NCBI GenBank assembly: GCA_022712915.1
Contig: JAFLJQ010000110.1
Coordinates: 1-64,000 of the forward strand
Reading direction: 5' to 3'
DNA: 64,000 bases
Source of the DNA: Gammaproteobacteria bacterium
GTDB lineage: Bacteria; Pseudomonadota; Gammaproteobacteria; UBA6429; Thiohalophilaceae
The notes under the pieces were generated by a model. That model was given only the letters and a program-made list of their open reading frames with translations, searched no databases and had not been told where the DNA came from. Positions 34,388 to 43,913 of this stretch are shown here, piece after piece (position 1 is the stretch's first letter; every line of letters starts with the position of its first letter). The translations under genes were made by a program, and so were the position numbers.

Positions 34388-35344
34388 ATGAACAATAATC
34401 TACTTATTAAAGTTGAACATCTCTCCCGTCACTACGGCCCCATCCAGGCAGTCAGCGCAGTGGATTTTGAACTTAAGCGCGGTGAAGTGCTGGGTTTTCT
34501 CGGTCCCAATGGCGCAGGCAAATCCACCACCATGCAAATGATTACCGGTAACCTGGCCCCATCTACGGGAAAGGTGACTATTTGTGGTGTCGATCTGCTG
34601 GATGACCCCAAAACCGCCAAGGCTGAAATCGGTTACCTACCGGAACAACCACCGGTATACCGCGACTTCACCGTCGATGAATATCTGAATTTCTGTGCTC
34701 GCATCAATCGCATTAGCAAAGACAAGATCAGCCGCGCCGTCGACCAGGCCAAACAACGTTGTGGCCTGACTGAAGTCAGCAAGCGCCTGATCGCAAATCT
34801 GTCCAAGGGTTTTCAACAACGGGTGGGCATCGCCCAAGCCATTATTCATTCCCCTGCCATCGTGGTACTCGATGAACCCACCGTCGGCCTCGACCCCATC
34901 CAGATCCGCGAGATCCGCAGCCTGATTCGTGAGTTGTCCAGTGAACACGGTGTGATCCTATCCACCCACATCCTGCCAGAAGTACAAATGACCTGTGACC
35001 GGGTACAAATTATCAACAAGGGCAAGCTGGTCTATTCCGATGATATTGCCAACCTTGACCAGCGCATGCGTGCCACCACCCTGTTACTCGAGCTGCGTAA
35101 GCCACCATCGGAAGACGTATTACAAAATCTGTCTGGTATTAATAGGTGTGAAGCCCTTGGTAACAATCATTTTCGTTTGCATCACACCCATGAGCAAAAC
35201 CCTGCCGAACAAATCGCAGAACAGGCAGTGAAACAAGGCTGGGGTTTATTAACCCTAAGCCCGGAACGCAAATCTCTGGAGCAGGTGTTTGTCGAGATCA
35301 CCAGCTCTGAACAATCCAGTAGTGAAGAGGGACAGGCGGCATGA
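34388..35344 (+). CDS. ABC transporter ATP-binding protein (GldA-like)
   Basis: 318 residues. Walker A GPNGAGKSTT (about residue 37), signature LSKGFQQRVG, Walker B VVLDEPTVGLDP and the switch histidine in STHIL. A C-terminal extension of about 90 residues follows, as in GldA/CcmA-type ABC-2 exporters. It overlaps the permease gene by four bases. With the next three genes it forms the GldAFG-plus-DUF4340 type cluster found also in non-gliding bacteria; the substrate is unknown. Confidence 0.9.
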   Translation: MNNNLLIKVEHLSRHYGPIQAVSAVDFELKRGEVLGFLGPNGAGKSTTMQMITGNLAPSTGKVTICGVDLLDDPKTAKAEIGYLPEQPPVYRDFTVDEYLNFCARINRISKDKISRAVDQAKQRCGLTEVSKRLIANLSKGFQQRVGIAQAIIHSPAIVVLDEPTVGLDPIQIREIRSLIRELSSEHGVILSTHILPEVQMTCDRVQIINKGKLVYSDDIANLDQRMRATTLLLELRKPPSEDVLQNLSGINRCEALGNNHFRLHHTHEQNPAEQIAEQAVKQGWGLLTLSPERKSLEQVFVEITSSEQSSSEEGQAA

Positions 35345-36102
35345 TGATCCTGACCATCGCTCAGCGCGAAATCCGCAGCCTGTTTTATTCACCCTTGGCC
35401 TGGGCCATTCTGGGGGTGACTCAACTCATTTTGGCGTACCTGTTTCTCAGCCAGTTGCAGGAATACATTCACCTGCAACCGCAACTGAAGATGATGGCCG
35501 CCGCACCGGGCATCACCGATGTTGTTATCCTGCCTATATATTCAAGTGCTGCCTTTATCATGATGATGGTCGTTCCCATGCTGACCATGCGCCTGATCAG
35601 TGACGAGCGACGCAATAAAACCCTGACCCTGCTATTTTCCGCCCCCATCAGCATGACCGAGATCATCGTAGGCAAATACCTTGGCATTGTCGCTTTTATG
35701 TTGATCATGGTGCTGATGATGACGTTGATGCCCTTATCTCTTACGATCGCCGCGACCCTCGACTTTGGTCTGCTCATGGCCGTCATCATCGGTCTGGTAC
35801 TGATGGTCGCCGCCTTTGTCTCGGTTGGCCTGTATATGTCCACCCTGACCATACAACCCACGGTTGCAGCTGTTAGCACTTTTGGGATTTTATTATTGCT
35901 ATGGATCATCGATTGGGCGGGCAATAAAGTTGTCGATGAAAACGCCAGTGGTGCACTGTCCTACCTTTCCATGCTGCGTCACTTTGAACCCCTGGGCAAA
36001 GGCATATTCAGTACCGGTGATATTATGTATTACCTGCTGTTTATCACCACCTTCCTGGTATTGAGCATCCGCCGCCTCGATGCCGATCGTCTACAAGGTT
36101 AG
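35341..36102 (+). CDS. ABC-2 type permease (GldF-like)
   Basis: 253 residues with six predicted TM helices, for example LAWAILGVTQLILAYLF, IVAFMLIMVLMMTLMPL and STFGILLLLWIIDW. The cytoplasmic coupling region RLISDERRNKTLTLLFSAP is typical of ABC-2 permeases. It is coupled to the ATPase gene upstream and followed six bases later by the GldG-like gene. It probably forms the membrane channel of this exporter. Confidence 0.88.
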   Translation: MMILTIAQREIRSLFYSPLAWAILGVTQLILAYLFLSQLQEYIHLQPQLKMMAAAPGITDVVILPIYSSAAFIMMMVVPMLTMRLISDERRNKTLTLLFSAPISMTEIIVGKYLGIVAFMLIMVLMMTLMPLSLTIAATLDFGLLMAVIIGLVLMVAAFVSVGLYMSTLTIQPTVAAVSTFGILLLLWIIDWAGNKVVDENASGALSYLSMLRHFEPLGKGIFSTGDIMYYLLFITTFLVLSIRRLDADRLQG

Positions 36103-36108
36103 TCATCT

Positions 36109-37491
36109 ATGGAAGTTACCAAACAATCTCGTCTGCATATCCGTCTGCAAAATATTATTTTTATGCTGTTGTTTCTCACCAGCATTATCCTCATTGCATG
36201 GTTGACTAACCGTTACAGCCTGCAGTTTGACTGGACAGCAGGGGGTCGTAACACCTTGTCCAATGCCAGTATTGAACTGGTCAAACGTATGCCCGGCCCG
36301 ATCACCATCACAGCCTTTGCCACTGACAGTGAACTTGTACCCGTTAGAAAAACCATCCGTGAAGTCCTGGGCCGTTATCAGCTATATAAAGATGACATCA
36401 AACTCAGCTTTGTCGACCCCAACACCGCACCGGATCAAACCCGCGAGTTGGATATCCGTGTCGACGGTGAACTGGTGGTTGACTATCAGGGCCGAACCGA
36501 ACACATCCAACAATTAAATGAAGAAATCATAACCAATACCCTGCAACGTTTGTTACGCAGTGGTGAGCGCTCACTAATATTTATCACAGGCCACGGTGAA
36601 CGTCAGCCCGATGGCCATGCCAATCATGATTATGGCTCTTTCTTTAATGCCTTAGGCAAACAAGGCATCAAGGCCAGCAGTCAGGCTCTGAGCAGCCTGC
36701 CAAACATCCCCGATACAGCTGCGGCATTGGTGATCGCCAGCCCACGAGTAAAATTGCTGGAGGGTGAAGTCAAACTCATTCGTGAGCACGTTAAAAAGGG
36801 CGGTAATCTGCTGTGGATACGCGAACCAAAAGATAACTCCGGACTGAATGAGCTTGCCCAGGATCTCGGCATTGAATTTCAGGTCGGCACCATTGTTGAC
36901 CCCACGACTCAACTGCTTGGCATTCCCGACCCCTCTTATGCCATTGTTGCCGAATACCCTGCCCACCCGATCATCCGCAGTCTGAACTATTTAACCATTT
37001 TTCCACGCGCGGGCAGTGTGACGCAAAAGGATGGCGAAAAAGACAAGTCTGATTGGGATGTAGCGCGTTTTCTTAACAGCGCTCCAACTAGCTGGCTGGA
37101 AACCGGATCTCTCGACGGTGCCGTACAATATGACGCAGGCAAGGACACCATGGGGCCATTATCATTGGGGCTGGCCCTGAGCCGCGAAAACGAGAGTAAT
37201 AATGAAACCACGGCCAGCAAACAACAACGCATTGTCATCCTGAGCGATGGTGACTTCCTGTCCAACGCCTTTTTAGGTAACCAGGGTAACCAGAAGCTAG
37301 GCGAGAATATTATTAACTGGATCAGCAATGATGACAGCTTTATTGATATCCCGGCCAGAAGCTCACCGGATAAGGAAATTACCCTTAGCCAGGGCACTGG
37401 CATCACTATTGCGCTGATCTTCTTGATCCTGATCCCCCTTGGTTTACTGATCAGCGGTGTCATGATCTGGTTAAAACGCCGCAAACAGTAA
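36109..37491 (+). CDS. GldG-like ABC transport auxiliary protein
   Basis: 460 residues. One TM helix lies near the N-terminus (NIIFMLLFLTSIILIAWL) and one near the C-terminus (ITIALIFLILIPLGLLIS), with a large periplasmic domain between. That domain resembles the ABC_transp_aux family (ITAFATDSELVPVRKTIREV, quoted to show the start of the core, and FITGHGERQPDG). It belongs with the preceding ATPase and permease. Function unproven outside gliding bacteria. Confidence 0.8.
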   Translation: MEVTKQSRLHIRLQNIIFMLLFLTSIILIAWLTNRYSLQFDWTAGGRNTLSNASIELVKRMPGPITITAFATDSELVPVRKTIREVLGRYQLYKDDIKLSFVDPNTAPDQTRELDIRVDGELVVDYQGRTEHIQQLNEEIITNTLQRLLRSGERSLIFITGHGERQPDGHANHDYGSFFNALGKQGIKASSQALSSLPNIPDTAAALVIASPRVKLLEGEVKLIREHVKKGGNLLWIREPKDNSGLNELAQDLGIEFQVGTIVDPTTQLLGIPDPSYAIVAEYPAHPIIRSLNYLTIFPRAGSVTQKDGEKDKSDWDVARFLNSAPTSWLETGSLDGAVQYDAGKDTMGPLSLGLALSRENESNNETTASKQQRIVILSDGDFLSNAFLGNQGNQKLGENIINWISNDDSFIDIPARSSPDKEITLSQGTGITIALIFLILIPLGLLISGVMIWLKRRKQ

Positions 37492-37508
37492 TCTTCGATT
37501 GAGCATAA

Positions 37509-38435
37509 ATGAAAGAACTCTTACACAAACTTAACTCGCGCAGCCTGCTTAATATTGGCCTGTTACTTTTTATTCTGTTATTAATCTCCATGGTATGGCT
37601 TGAGCCAGGTAAGGAAGCAGAAAAAAAACCTGTACACCTGACTAAACTCAAGCAATCTGACATTCAAGACATAGAGCTACGACGGGCTAACGAAACCGAC
37701 ATCAAATTACAAAAACGAGATGGTGTCTGGTATATCACCGAACCTTACCAATTACCAGCCAATGACTTTCGGGCACAATCCGTTTCAACGCTGGCCGAAA
37801 TCAAAAGTCATTTGCAATATGATGTAAAAACCATTGAGCTGAACAAATTCAAACTTGATAAACCTGAAATCAGCATCATCCTGAATAACAAGATCACACT
37901 GGACATCGGTGGTGTCGATCCAATTAAAAATCGGCGTTATGTCAAAAATGGTGAAACCCTGCATCTAGTCAGTGACACTTTTTATTATCAGATCGTTGGC
38001 AAAGTCACTGCCTACATCAGCTATCAAATGCTGCCTCCGGACATAAAACTCAGTAAACTGGTTTTGCCAAAATTCACGATCACCCTGCAAGAGGGTGACT
38101 GGAAGATCACACCGGAACAAAAAGACGTGTCGGCTGACAGCATCAACGAATTCGTCAATGAATGGCGACATGCCCAGTCGCTTGAAATCGCCAAATACAA
38201 CGACAAACCACACAAGGCCAACTTCCAGGTATTTCAGGAAGGCAAAGATGAACCGACCAGGTTCAGCCTGATAAAAAAAAATGACAACACCTTTCTGATT
38301 CGTAACGATCTCAAACTACGTTACAAACTCTCAGATGAAACAGCTGAAAAATTACAAAAATTGCCCGACCCACCTGAGCCAGAAGAACCGCTTGCAACGG
38401 AACAAACGGACAATGAAAAAAAACAACCTGAATAA
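37509..38435 (+). CDS. DUF4340 family protein
   Basis: 308 residues with one N-terminal TM anchor (LLNIGLLLFILLLISMVWL) and a beta-rich extracytoplasmic domain containing KLQKRDGVWYITEPYQLPAN, followed by repeated strand and helix units. The C-terminus is Pro/Glu rich. DUF4340 proteins commonly accompany GldG-like genes, and this one follows by 17 bases. It probably completes the exporter; the role is unknown. Confidence 0.8.
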   Translation: MKELLHKLNSRSLLNIGLLLFILLLISMVWLEPGKEAEKKPVHLTKLKQSDIQDIELRRANETDIKLQKRDGVWYITEPYQLPANDFRAQSVSTLAEIKSHLQYDVKTIELNKFKLDKPEISIILNNKITLDIGGVDPIKNRRYVKNGETLHLVSDTFYYQIVGKVTAYISYQMLPPDIKLSKLVLPKFTITLQEGDWKITPEQKDVSADSINEFVNEWRHAQSLEIAKYNDKPHKANFQVFQEGKDEPTRFSLIKKNDNTFLIRNDLKLRYKLSDETAEKLQKLPDPPEPEEPLATEQTDNEKKQPE

Positions 38436-38449
38436 TCTGGCCCAGTCCA

Positions 38450-39265
38450 ATGCCTGAATTGCCTGAAGTCGAAACCACTCGGCGCGGCATCGAACCTCAC
38501 CTGCTAAACCAGATATTTACCGGCGCCATCGTTCGGCAATCACAATTGCGTTGGCCCGTGCCTCGTGGACTGGCAAAAAAAATCAGCCAACAGTCCATTC
38601 ATGCCGTTGAACGACGCGGTAAATATCTATTACTGAAACTTGAGCAGGGCACCATCATGTTGCATCTCGGCATGTCCGGCAGCCTACGCATTACCCCCAG
38701 CAAGACACCGCCAGAAAAACACGATCACATCGACTTGCAACTGGATAGTGGCCAGTGTCTACGCCTGCGTGATCCGCGTCGCTTTGGATCGTTGCACTGG
38801 GTCACTGGCGAGCCACTACAACATAGCCTGTTAAAAAATCTTGGGCCAGAGCCTTTAACCGCTGATTTAAATACCGCGTATTTGTTTCAAAAATCACGTA
38901 AACGCAAACTTGCCATCAAACTGTTTATCATGGAAAGCAAGATCGTGGTTGGAGTAGGAAACATTTATGCCAGCGAAACTTTGTTTCATGCTGGTATTCG
39001 CCCAACACGTGCTGCCGGTCGGGTCACTCGGGCCGAATACAAACGACTCGTGCATGCCATCAAAGAGGTTCTTAAAGCCGCCATCCAATCAGGTGGCACG
39101 ACCTTGCAGGACTTTACCAATAGCGAGGGAAAGCCAGGTTATTTCCAACAAAAACTCCATGTCTATGGCCGTGCCGATGAGGCCTGCCATACCTGTGGTA
39201 CACCCATTAAACATCGAGTGATGGGGCAACGCGCCAGTTACTATTGCCCTCAATGTCAAAGCTGA
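38450..39265 (+). CDS. mutM: Formamidopyrimidine-DNA glycosylase
   Basis: 271 residues. The N-terminus MPELPEVETTRRGI supplies the catalytic Pro and Glu. GKYLLL holds the beta-elimination lysine. Helix-two-turn-helix and VGVGNIYASE follow, and the C-terminal zinc finger is CHTCGTPIKHRV with YYCPQCQ. It removes oxidised purines such as 8-oxoguanine. It lies 14 bases after the DUF4340 gene, and its stop overlaps the next start (TGATG). Confidence 0.96.
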   Translation: MPELPEVETTRRGIEPHLLNQIFTGAIVRQSQLRWPVPRGLAKKISQQSIHAVERRGKYLLLKLEQGTIMLHLGMSGSLRITPSKTPPEKHDHIDLQLDSGQCLRLRDPRRFGSLHWVTGEPLQHSLLKNLGPEPLTADLNTAYLFQKSRKRKLAIKLFIMESKIVVGVGNIYASETLFHAGIRPTRAAGRVTRAEYKRLVHAIKEVLKAAIQSGGTTLQDFTNSEGKPGYFQQKLHVYGRADEACHTCGTPIKHRVMGQRASYYCPQCQS

Positions 39266-39885
39266 TGAAACAAGAAAATATCACAGACATTGTATTTGAT
39301 GTTGGCCGCGTGCTGATCGACTTCAGCTATGATGATTTTTTTGCCTGGCTGACAACACAAGGTGCCAATATTAATAGTGTTGCAGACTTTAGTGAGAAAA
39401 CAGACCTATTGGCCTATGAACATGGGCATATCACGGATGAACAGTTTCTTACCAAACTAAACTATTTATTAAACAGACCAGTAGACAGGCACACGCTAAT
39501 TACCAGATGGCTGGATCTGTTTGAACCAATCAGTGACATGTTACAACTTGCCGAACAATTAAAGGGAAATTATGGTGTCTATTTGTTGAGCAATACCAGC
39601 GCCCTGCACTGGCAACATATTGTGCCTTGTTATGATCTAAGCCAGATAAGCCACGGCCTATTGGCCTCATTTGAAGTAGGTGCCATGAAACCCGATGCGG
39701 CCATTTTTCGTGCCGCAGAACAACAATTCAAGCTTAATCCTCATACTACGGTCTTTATTGACGATATAACAGATAATACTGAGGGAGCAATACGCTGCGG
39801 CTGGAAGGGAATCCACCACAAAAATTCACACGATACCCGACAGCAATTGCAAACACTTGGCATAATACTTAAAACAGAAGACTAG
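39265..39885 (+). CDS. HAD-superfamily hydrolase (YihX-like)
   Basis: 206 residues from the ATG at 39265, which overlaps the mutM stop. Motif I is IVFDVGRVLIDF, with a glycine in place of the second Asp, as in YihX-type phosphatases. Motif II is YLLSNTS, and motif III/IV are KPDAAIFR and FIDDITDN. Probably a small sugar-phosphate or nucleotide phosphatase. Translationally coupled to mutM and 11 bases ahead of lepB. Confidence 0.85.
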   Translation: MKQENITDIVFDVGRVLIDFSYDDFFAWLTTQGANINSVADFSEKTDLLAYEHGHITDEQFLTKLNYLLNRPVDRHTLITRWLDLFEPISDMLQLAEQLKGNYGVYLLSNTSALHWQHIVPCYDLSQISHGLLASFEVGAMKPDAAIFRAAEQQFKLNPHTTVFIDDITDNTEGAIRCGWKGIHHKNSHDTRQQLQTLGIILKTED

Positions 39886-39896
39886 CTGGAACGTTC

Positions 39897-40583
39897 ATGA
39901 TTAACAAATATGCCTTAAAGTCCCTGTGGCGCGAATGGCGTGGCCTTATCATTTTTATTGTCATGTTGATTATCGTGAGAGGAGCCGTGGCTGACTGGTA
40001 TTCAGTTCCCACCGGTTCTATGAAACCAACTATCATCGAAGGCGACCGCGTCTTTGTAAATAAAGTGGCCTATGGCCTGCGAGTACCTTTTTCCAAGTCG
40101 ATCATCACCCTGTGGGGAGAGCCTGAGCGTGGCGAGATCGTGGTATTTTATTCCCCTGAAGATGAAATCCGTTTAATTAAACGTGTTATCGGACTGCCAG
40201 GCGATACCCTCGAAATACACGACAATAAATTAATGATCAATGGTCAATTTATCGAATACAGCCCGGCCAACAAGGACTACCCCGTCACAATCTGGCAAAA
40301 CGAAATCAACCGCAATGTTATTGATGAACAGGTTGGCCGTCACCGTCATCCCATTGCTCTGACCCCAGCCGATATCCAGATAGAAGACTTCGGGCCAGTA
40401 AAAGTACCGAACAACCACTACTTCATGATGGGCGATAACCGCCACAACAGTGCCGACTCACGTGTCATCGGTTTTGTCGACCGCTCAAGGATCCTCGGTC
40501 GTGCCAGCCATGTGGTGTTATCATTGGATTATGAAAACTACTATTTGCCACGTAGGGAACGCACACTGATTGAGTTGCCCTGA
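39897..40583 (+). CDS. lepB: Signal peptidase I
   Basis: 228 residues with a single TM helix (GLIIFIVMLIIVRGAVADW) followed by the catalytic Ser41 in VPTGSMKPTI and the catalytic lysine in IRLIKRVIGLPGD. The MMGDNRHNSADSR motif closes the fold. It cleaves signal peptides on the outer face of the inner membrane. Only one TM anchor is present, unlike the two-anchor enterobacterial form. No rnc, acpS or era follows, so this may be a second, stand-alone copy. Confidence 0.92.
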   Translation: MINKYALKSLWREWRGLIIFIVMLIIVRGAVADWYSVPTGSMKPTIIEGDRVFVNKVAYGLRVPFSKSIITLWGEPERGEIVVFYSPEDEIRLIKRVIGLPGDTLEIHDNKLMINGQFIEYSPANKDYPVTIWQNEINRNVIDEQVGRHRHPIALTPADIQIEDFGPVKVPNNHYFMMGDNRHNSADSRVIGFVDRSRILGRASHVVLSLDYENYYLPRRERTLIELP

Positions 40584-40607
40584 CCGAATTACTCTGTTTC
40601 AGATTGA

Positions 40608-42272
40608 TTATTTCACTACCGCCTGTCCTTCCCCCCGTTTATCACTTGCAGCACTAACCTTGCCCTGTTTTTTATCCCAAACCACGACATGCATGTTGCC
40701 ATAATTATTTTCGAGAGATTTTAACTCATGCCCCAGACGCTTTAGACCAGTCACTTCTTTCTGGCTAAAAGCTTCCGCTTCATGCTGAATATGGTCGGGA
40801 AGATACTGGTGATGATAACGTGGTTGGTTGACAATACTGTTAACATCTTTGCCGTCAATAAAGTCAAGAATGCCATGCAATACCATGGTAATAATTCGAC
40901 TGCCACCGGGTGTGCCGATAATGGCAACATGGTCTTTGTTTTCGACAAAGGTTGGACTCATGCTGGATAACATACGTTTGCCCGGTTCTATGGCATTGGC
41001 CTCTGCCCCGACTAAACCGTAGACATTAGGCTCACCTGGTTTGGAAGAGAAATCATCCATTTCATCATTGAGTAAAACACCTGTACCAGGAGAAACAAAA
41101 CCAGATCCAAAGGGATAGTTAATACTCAGTGTTGCACTAACACGATTACCTTCTTTATCCAGAATCGAAAAATGTGTCGTATGAAAACCACTGTCTTTTG
41201 TGGCAACAGGCTTAAGCTCACTGCTGGGCGTAGCTTTATTCAAATTAATGGATTGTTGTAATTGCTTGGCGTACGCAATATCAACCAGCTTATTTACAGG
41301 CACTTTAACAAAGTCAGTATCACCCAGGAATTCCGCCCGATCCCGATAGGCGCGGCGCATAGCTTCAACGATCACATGTTTTCTTTTTACAATAGATAAT
41401 TTTTCCAGTTCAAAGCCATTCAATATATTTAATATTTGAATAATCGCAATACCACCAGAGGAAGGGGGAGCCACCGATGTTATGCGGTAACCTTTATATG
41501 TTCCCGTCACTGGTTTACGTTCAACAATCCTATAATCACGAAAATCTTGTTGTGTCCAGTTACCGCCGGCAGCACGATTACCCACCACCAGCCGTTTTGC
41601 GATATCACCTTTATAAAAGCCGTCATGGCCACCTTGTGCCAGCACTGTAAGTGTTTTAGCAAGATCCACCTGTTTAATGATGTGACCCAGAGCAGGCACA
41701 TCATTATCTTTCAAAAAAATTTTGGCCGCTGCTGGTGAGGTTCTTAATACCTTTAAACGTAACGTTGCCATGCGCTGATAATGCGGTGTGACTTGAAAGC
41801 CATTTCGCGCAACGCGAATGGCTGGGGCAAGACTCTTGCTCAATGGCAAGCGGCCATATTTTTTTGCTATATGCACCAGCGCTGCCGGTTCACCGGGAAT
41901 GCCCGCCGCTAACGGGCCATCAACGGATAAATGTGGAATAACATCACCCATAGTATCGAGATACATATCGCGGTGTGCCGCCAAAGGTGCTTTTTCACGG
42001 CCATCGATCATCACCTGTTTAGCATCACTCACACGATGCAATAACCAAAAGCCACCACCACCGAGACCAGAGCTATAGGGTTCCACCACGGCAGTAGTTG
42101 CACTCACCGCCACGGCAGCATCAAAGGCATTACCGCCAGCTTGTAAAATTTCAAACCCGGCAGCAGTCGCTGTGGGATGGGCGCTGGCGATGGCTGCTTG
42201 GGGGGGACTACTGGCCGCATACAAGTTAGCATTAAAAATAATACTGGCAATCAGGATAAATGTAATTCTCAT
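40608..42272 (-). CDS. ggt: Gamma-glutamyltransferase
   Basis: 554 residues with a signal peptide (to about residue 19, LYAAS), so periplasmic. The autocatalytic cleavage and nucleophile site is GFHTTHFSILD, where the second threonine starts the small subunit. The substrate loop is NDEMDDF, followed later by a GTPGGSRI motif. It hydrolyses or transfers the gamma-glutamyl group of glutathione. It converges with lepB, with 24 bases between stops. Confidence 0.93.
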   Translation of the reverse strand: MRITFILIASIIFNANLYAASSPPQAAIASAHPTATAAGFEILQAGGNAFDAAVAVSATTAVVEPYSSGLGGGGFWLLHRVSDAKQVMIDGREKAPLAAHRDMYLDTMGDVIPHLSVDGPLAAGIPGEPAALVHIAKKYGRLPLSKSLAPAIRVARNGFQVTPHYQRMATLRLKVLRTSPAAAKIFLKDNDVPALGHIIKQVDLAKTLTVLAQGGHDGFYKGDIAKRLVVGNRAAGGNWTQQDFRDYRIVERKPVTGTYKGYRITSVAPPSSGGIAIIQILNILNGFELEKLSIVKRKHVIVEAMRRAYRDRAEFLGDTDFVKVPVNKLVDIAYAKQLQQSINLNKATPSSELKPVATKDSGFHTTHFSILDKEGNRVSATLSINYPFGSGFVSPGTGVLLNDEMDDFSSKPGEPNVYGLVGAEANAIEPGKRMLSSMSPTFVENKDHVAIIGTPGGSRIITMVLHGILDFIDGKDVNSIVNQPRYHHQYLPDHIQHEAEAFSQKEVTGLKRLGHELKSLENNYGNMHVVVWDKKQGKVSAASDKRGEGQAVVK

Positions 42273-43130
42273 AGCAAGTTTTTTCCATTTATTAACTAAA
42301 AATAAAAATCGCTCAATGGATGGTTACACCACTAATCCATTTTCGACATTTTCTATCCGTCTGAATATTATCCAAAGGTATTGCTATTCAGTAATGCATA
42401 TTATTATGTAACCGATACACGCAAGACATGATGCCATAGGTCTCACAACTAACAAAGTAAAGATCATTGCTGGAAAATTAATCAACGTTTGCCTTGTCGG
42501 AATATTTTAACTCCAGTCTGCCGTATGAGTCCAAGGTGTATACAGCACAGCACTTCGTTCACTGCAAAATATGCACCCGCACATTAAATATATGAACTGT
42601 TGCGGTGAGAGCCCATAAAATCAGCATCACCCTTTTAGTTAAAGGCTTATGAGGCCTAAAATAAAGATGAAGCATAAAAAGTAACGGTAAAACACATTTT
42701 GCAGCCTTTGTTGTTTATATTTTTAAACGGTATTAATATTTAATTAGAACAACAGTAATAAACGAATAACAAATATGTTCGAGGTGACAAGCGGAAGATC
42801 ATTAAACGTAAGCTTGTACAGGGAAATCATTCATAGTATCTACAACACAAACCGGAGTTTAACCAACAAAAAAAACTCTAACATTTTACAAAAACTGAGT
42901 TATACGCTGAGGTATCAATCAATAAATTTCGTTAATCACTATTTTATAACCTATCAAAACAGTCATTTATTATAATTTGCAAGTTTTGATCTAAGTCAAA
43001 TCCATCTTCAATATTACTCTAGTAACATCAGACCATCGTTGGAGGTAAGGTTGTATACTTTCCATTAAAAACTTTGCAGAATAAATTAGTAACTATAATT
43101 TTTAATATAAGGGACTGCTGAATAATAATA
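42273..43130. other. Intergenic region upstream of nap
   Basis: 858 AT-rich bases between the divergent ggt and napF genes. A 66-codon frame at 42775 shows no protein-like composition. The only signal I support is the FNR-like box at 42986-42999. No RNA gene or repeat was recognised. Confidence 0.5.
42986..42999 (+). promoter_or_regulatory. FNR/ANR-like box upstream of napF
   Basis: TTGATCTAAGTCAA matches the FNR consensus TTGAT-N4-ATCAA with one mismatch. It lies 131 bases before the napF ATG, in a plausible position for anaerobic activation of the nap operon. Confidence 0.7.
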
Positions 43131-43631
43131 ATGAGTAAATCGATTACCAGGTCACAATTTCTAAAGGGTGACTTTAGTAGTACGCAGCGTCATATTCGAC
43201 CACCATGGTCAAATAGTGAGCGTGCATTCACTGGAAACTGCACTCGTTGTGACGCCTGTATATCCATTTGCCCAGAACACATCCTCACAAAAGACAACAA
43301 GGGTTTTCCACTCATAAATTTTCATAAGGGTGAATGCACTTTCTGTGGAGAATGTGCAAAGGCCTGTGATGCTGGAGTATTAAAGAACAACAACACATCA
43401 CATCCATGGACCTTAACAGCCAACATTGGAAATAAATGTCTACCTTTACAAGGTGTAGTCTGTGGTCGTTGCGCCGAAGAATGTGAAACAAGCGCTATTC
43501 GCATGCGGTATGTGATTGGAGGCATCGCCATTCCGCAGCTGGAAAATAAATCTTGTAACGGCTGTGGTGCCTGTTTTCGGGTCTGCCCTGTCACCGCTAT
43601 CGAATTATCCTATAACGGAGCAAATACATGA
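43131..43631 (+). CDS. napF: Ferredoxin-type protein NapF
   Basis: 166 residues with several cysteine clusters for [4Fe-4S]: CTRCDACISICPEH, CTFCGECAKACDAG, CGRCAEECETSAIR (a shortened form) and CNGCGACFRVCP. NapF is a cytoplasmic protein thought to help insert iron-sulfur into NapA before export. It overlaps napD by four bases. The ribosome site is weak (AAGGGA is about 17 bases off). Confidence 0.92.
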   Translation: MSKSITRSQFLKGDFSSTQRHIRPPWSNSERAFTGNCTRCDACISICPEHILTKDNKGFPLINFHKGECTFCGECAKACDAGVLKNNNTSHPWTLTANIGNKCLPLQGVVCGRCAEECETSAIRMRYVIGGIAIPQLENKSCNGCGACFRVCPVTAIELSYNGANT

Positions 43632-43882
43632 ATGAAGTGGAAACAAACGAAGTCATTAACATCTGTGGTGTTCTTATCCACGCTATTCCCGATCAGGTGT
43701 CACAGGTACAAACAAAGCTATTACAGTACGAAGGTGTCGAAATCCACAACGTCACCGAAAATGGGAGACTGATCGTCACGATTGATCACCCGGATCGCTA
43801 CCTGATGGCGGATACCATCAATCACTTGAACAACGTAGAGGGTGTTCTCTCTGCAGCCATGATTTATCAACATAACGAATAA
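43628..43882 (+). CDS. napD: NapA signal-binding chaperone NapD
   Basis: 84 residues with the family pattern NICGVLIHAIPDQVSQVQTK and a C-terminal VEGVLSAAMIYQHNE. NapD binds the twin-arginine signal of NapA to delay export until the cofactor is in place. It is coupled to napF and followed by napA. Confidence 0.93.
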   Translation: MNEVETNEVINICGVLIHAIPDQVSQVQTKLLQYEGVEIHNVTENGRLIVTIDHPDRYLMADTINHLNNVEGVLSAAMIYQHNE

Positions 43883-43913
43883 CTTATACGAGAGCTAACA
43901 GGAGGCCTTCCGC

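Noticed and set aside
42775-42975. 66-codon frame upstream of nap
   Set aside because: AT-rich, low-complexity composition, no ribosome site, overlaps the presumed regulatory spacer.
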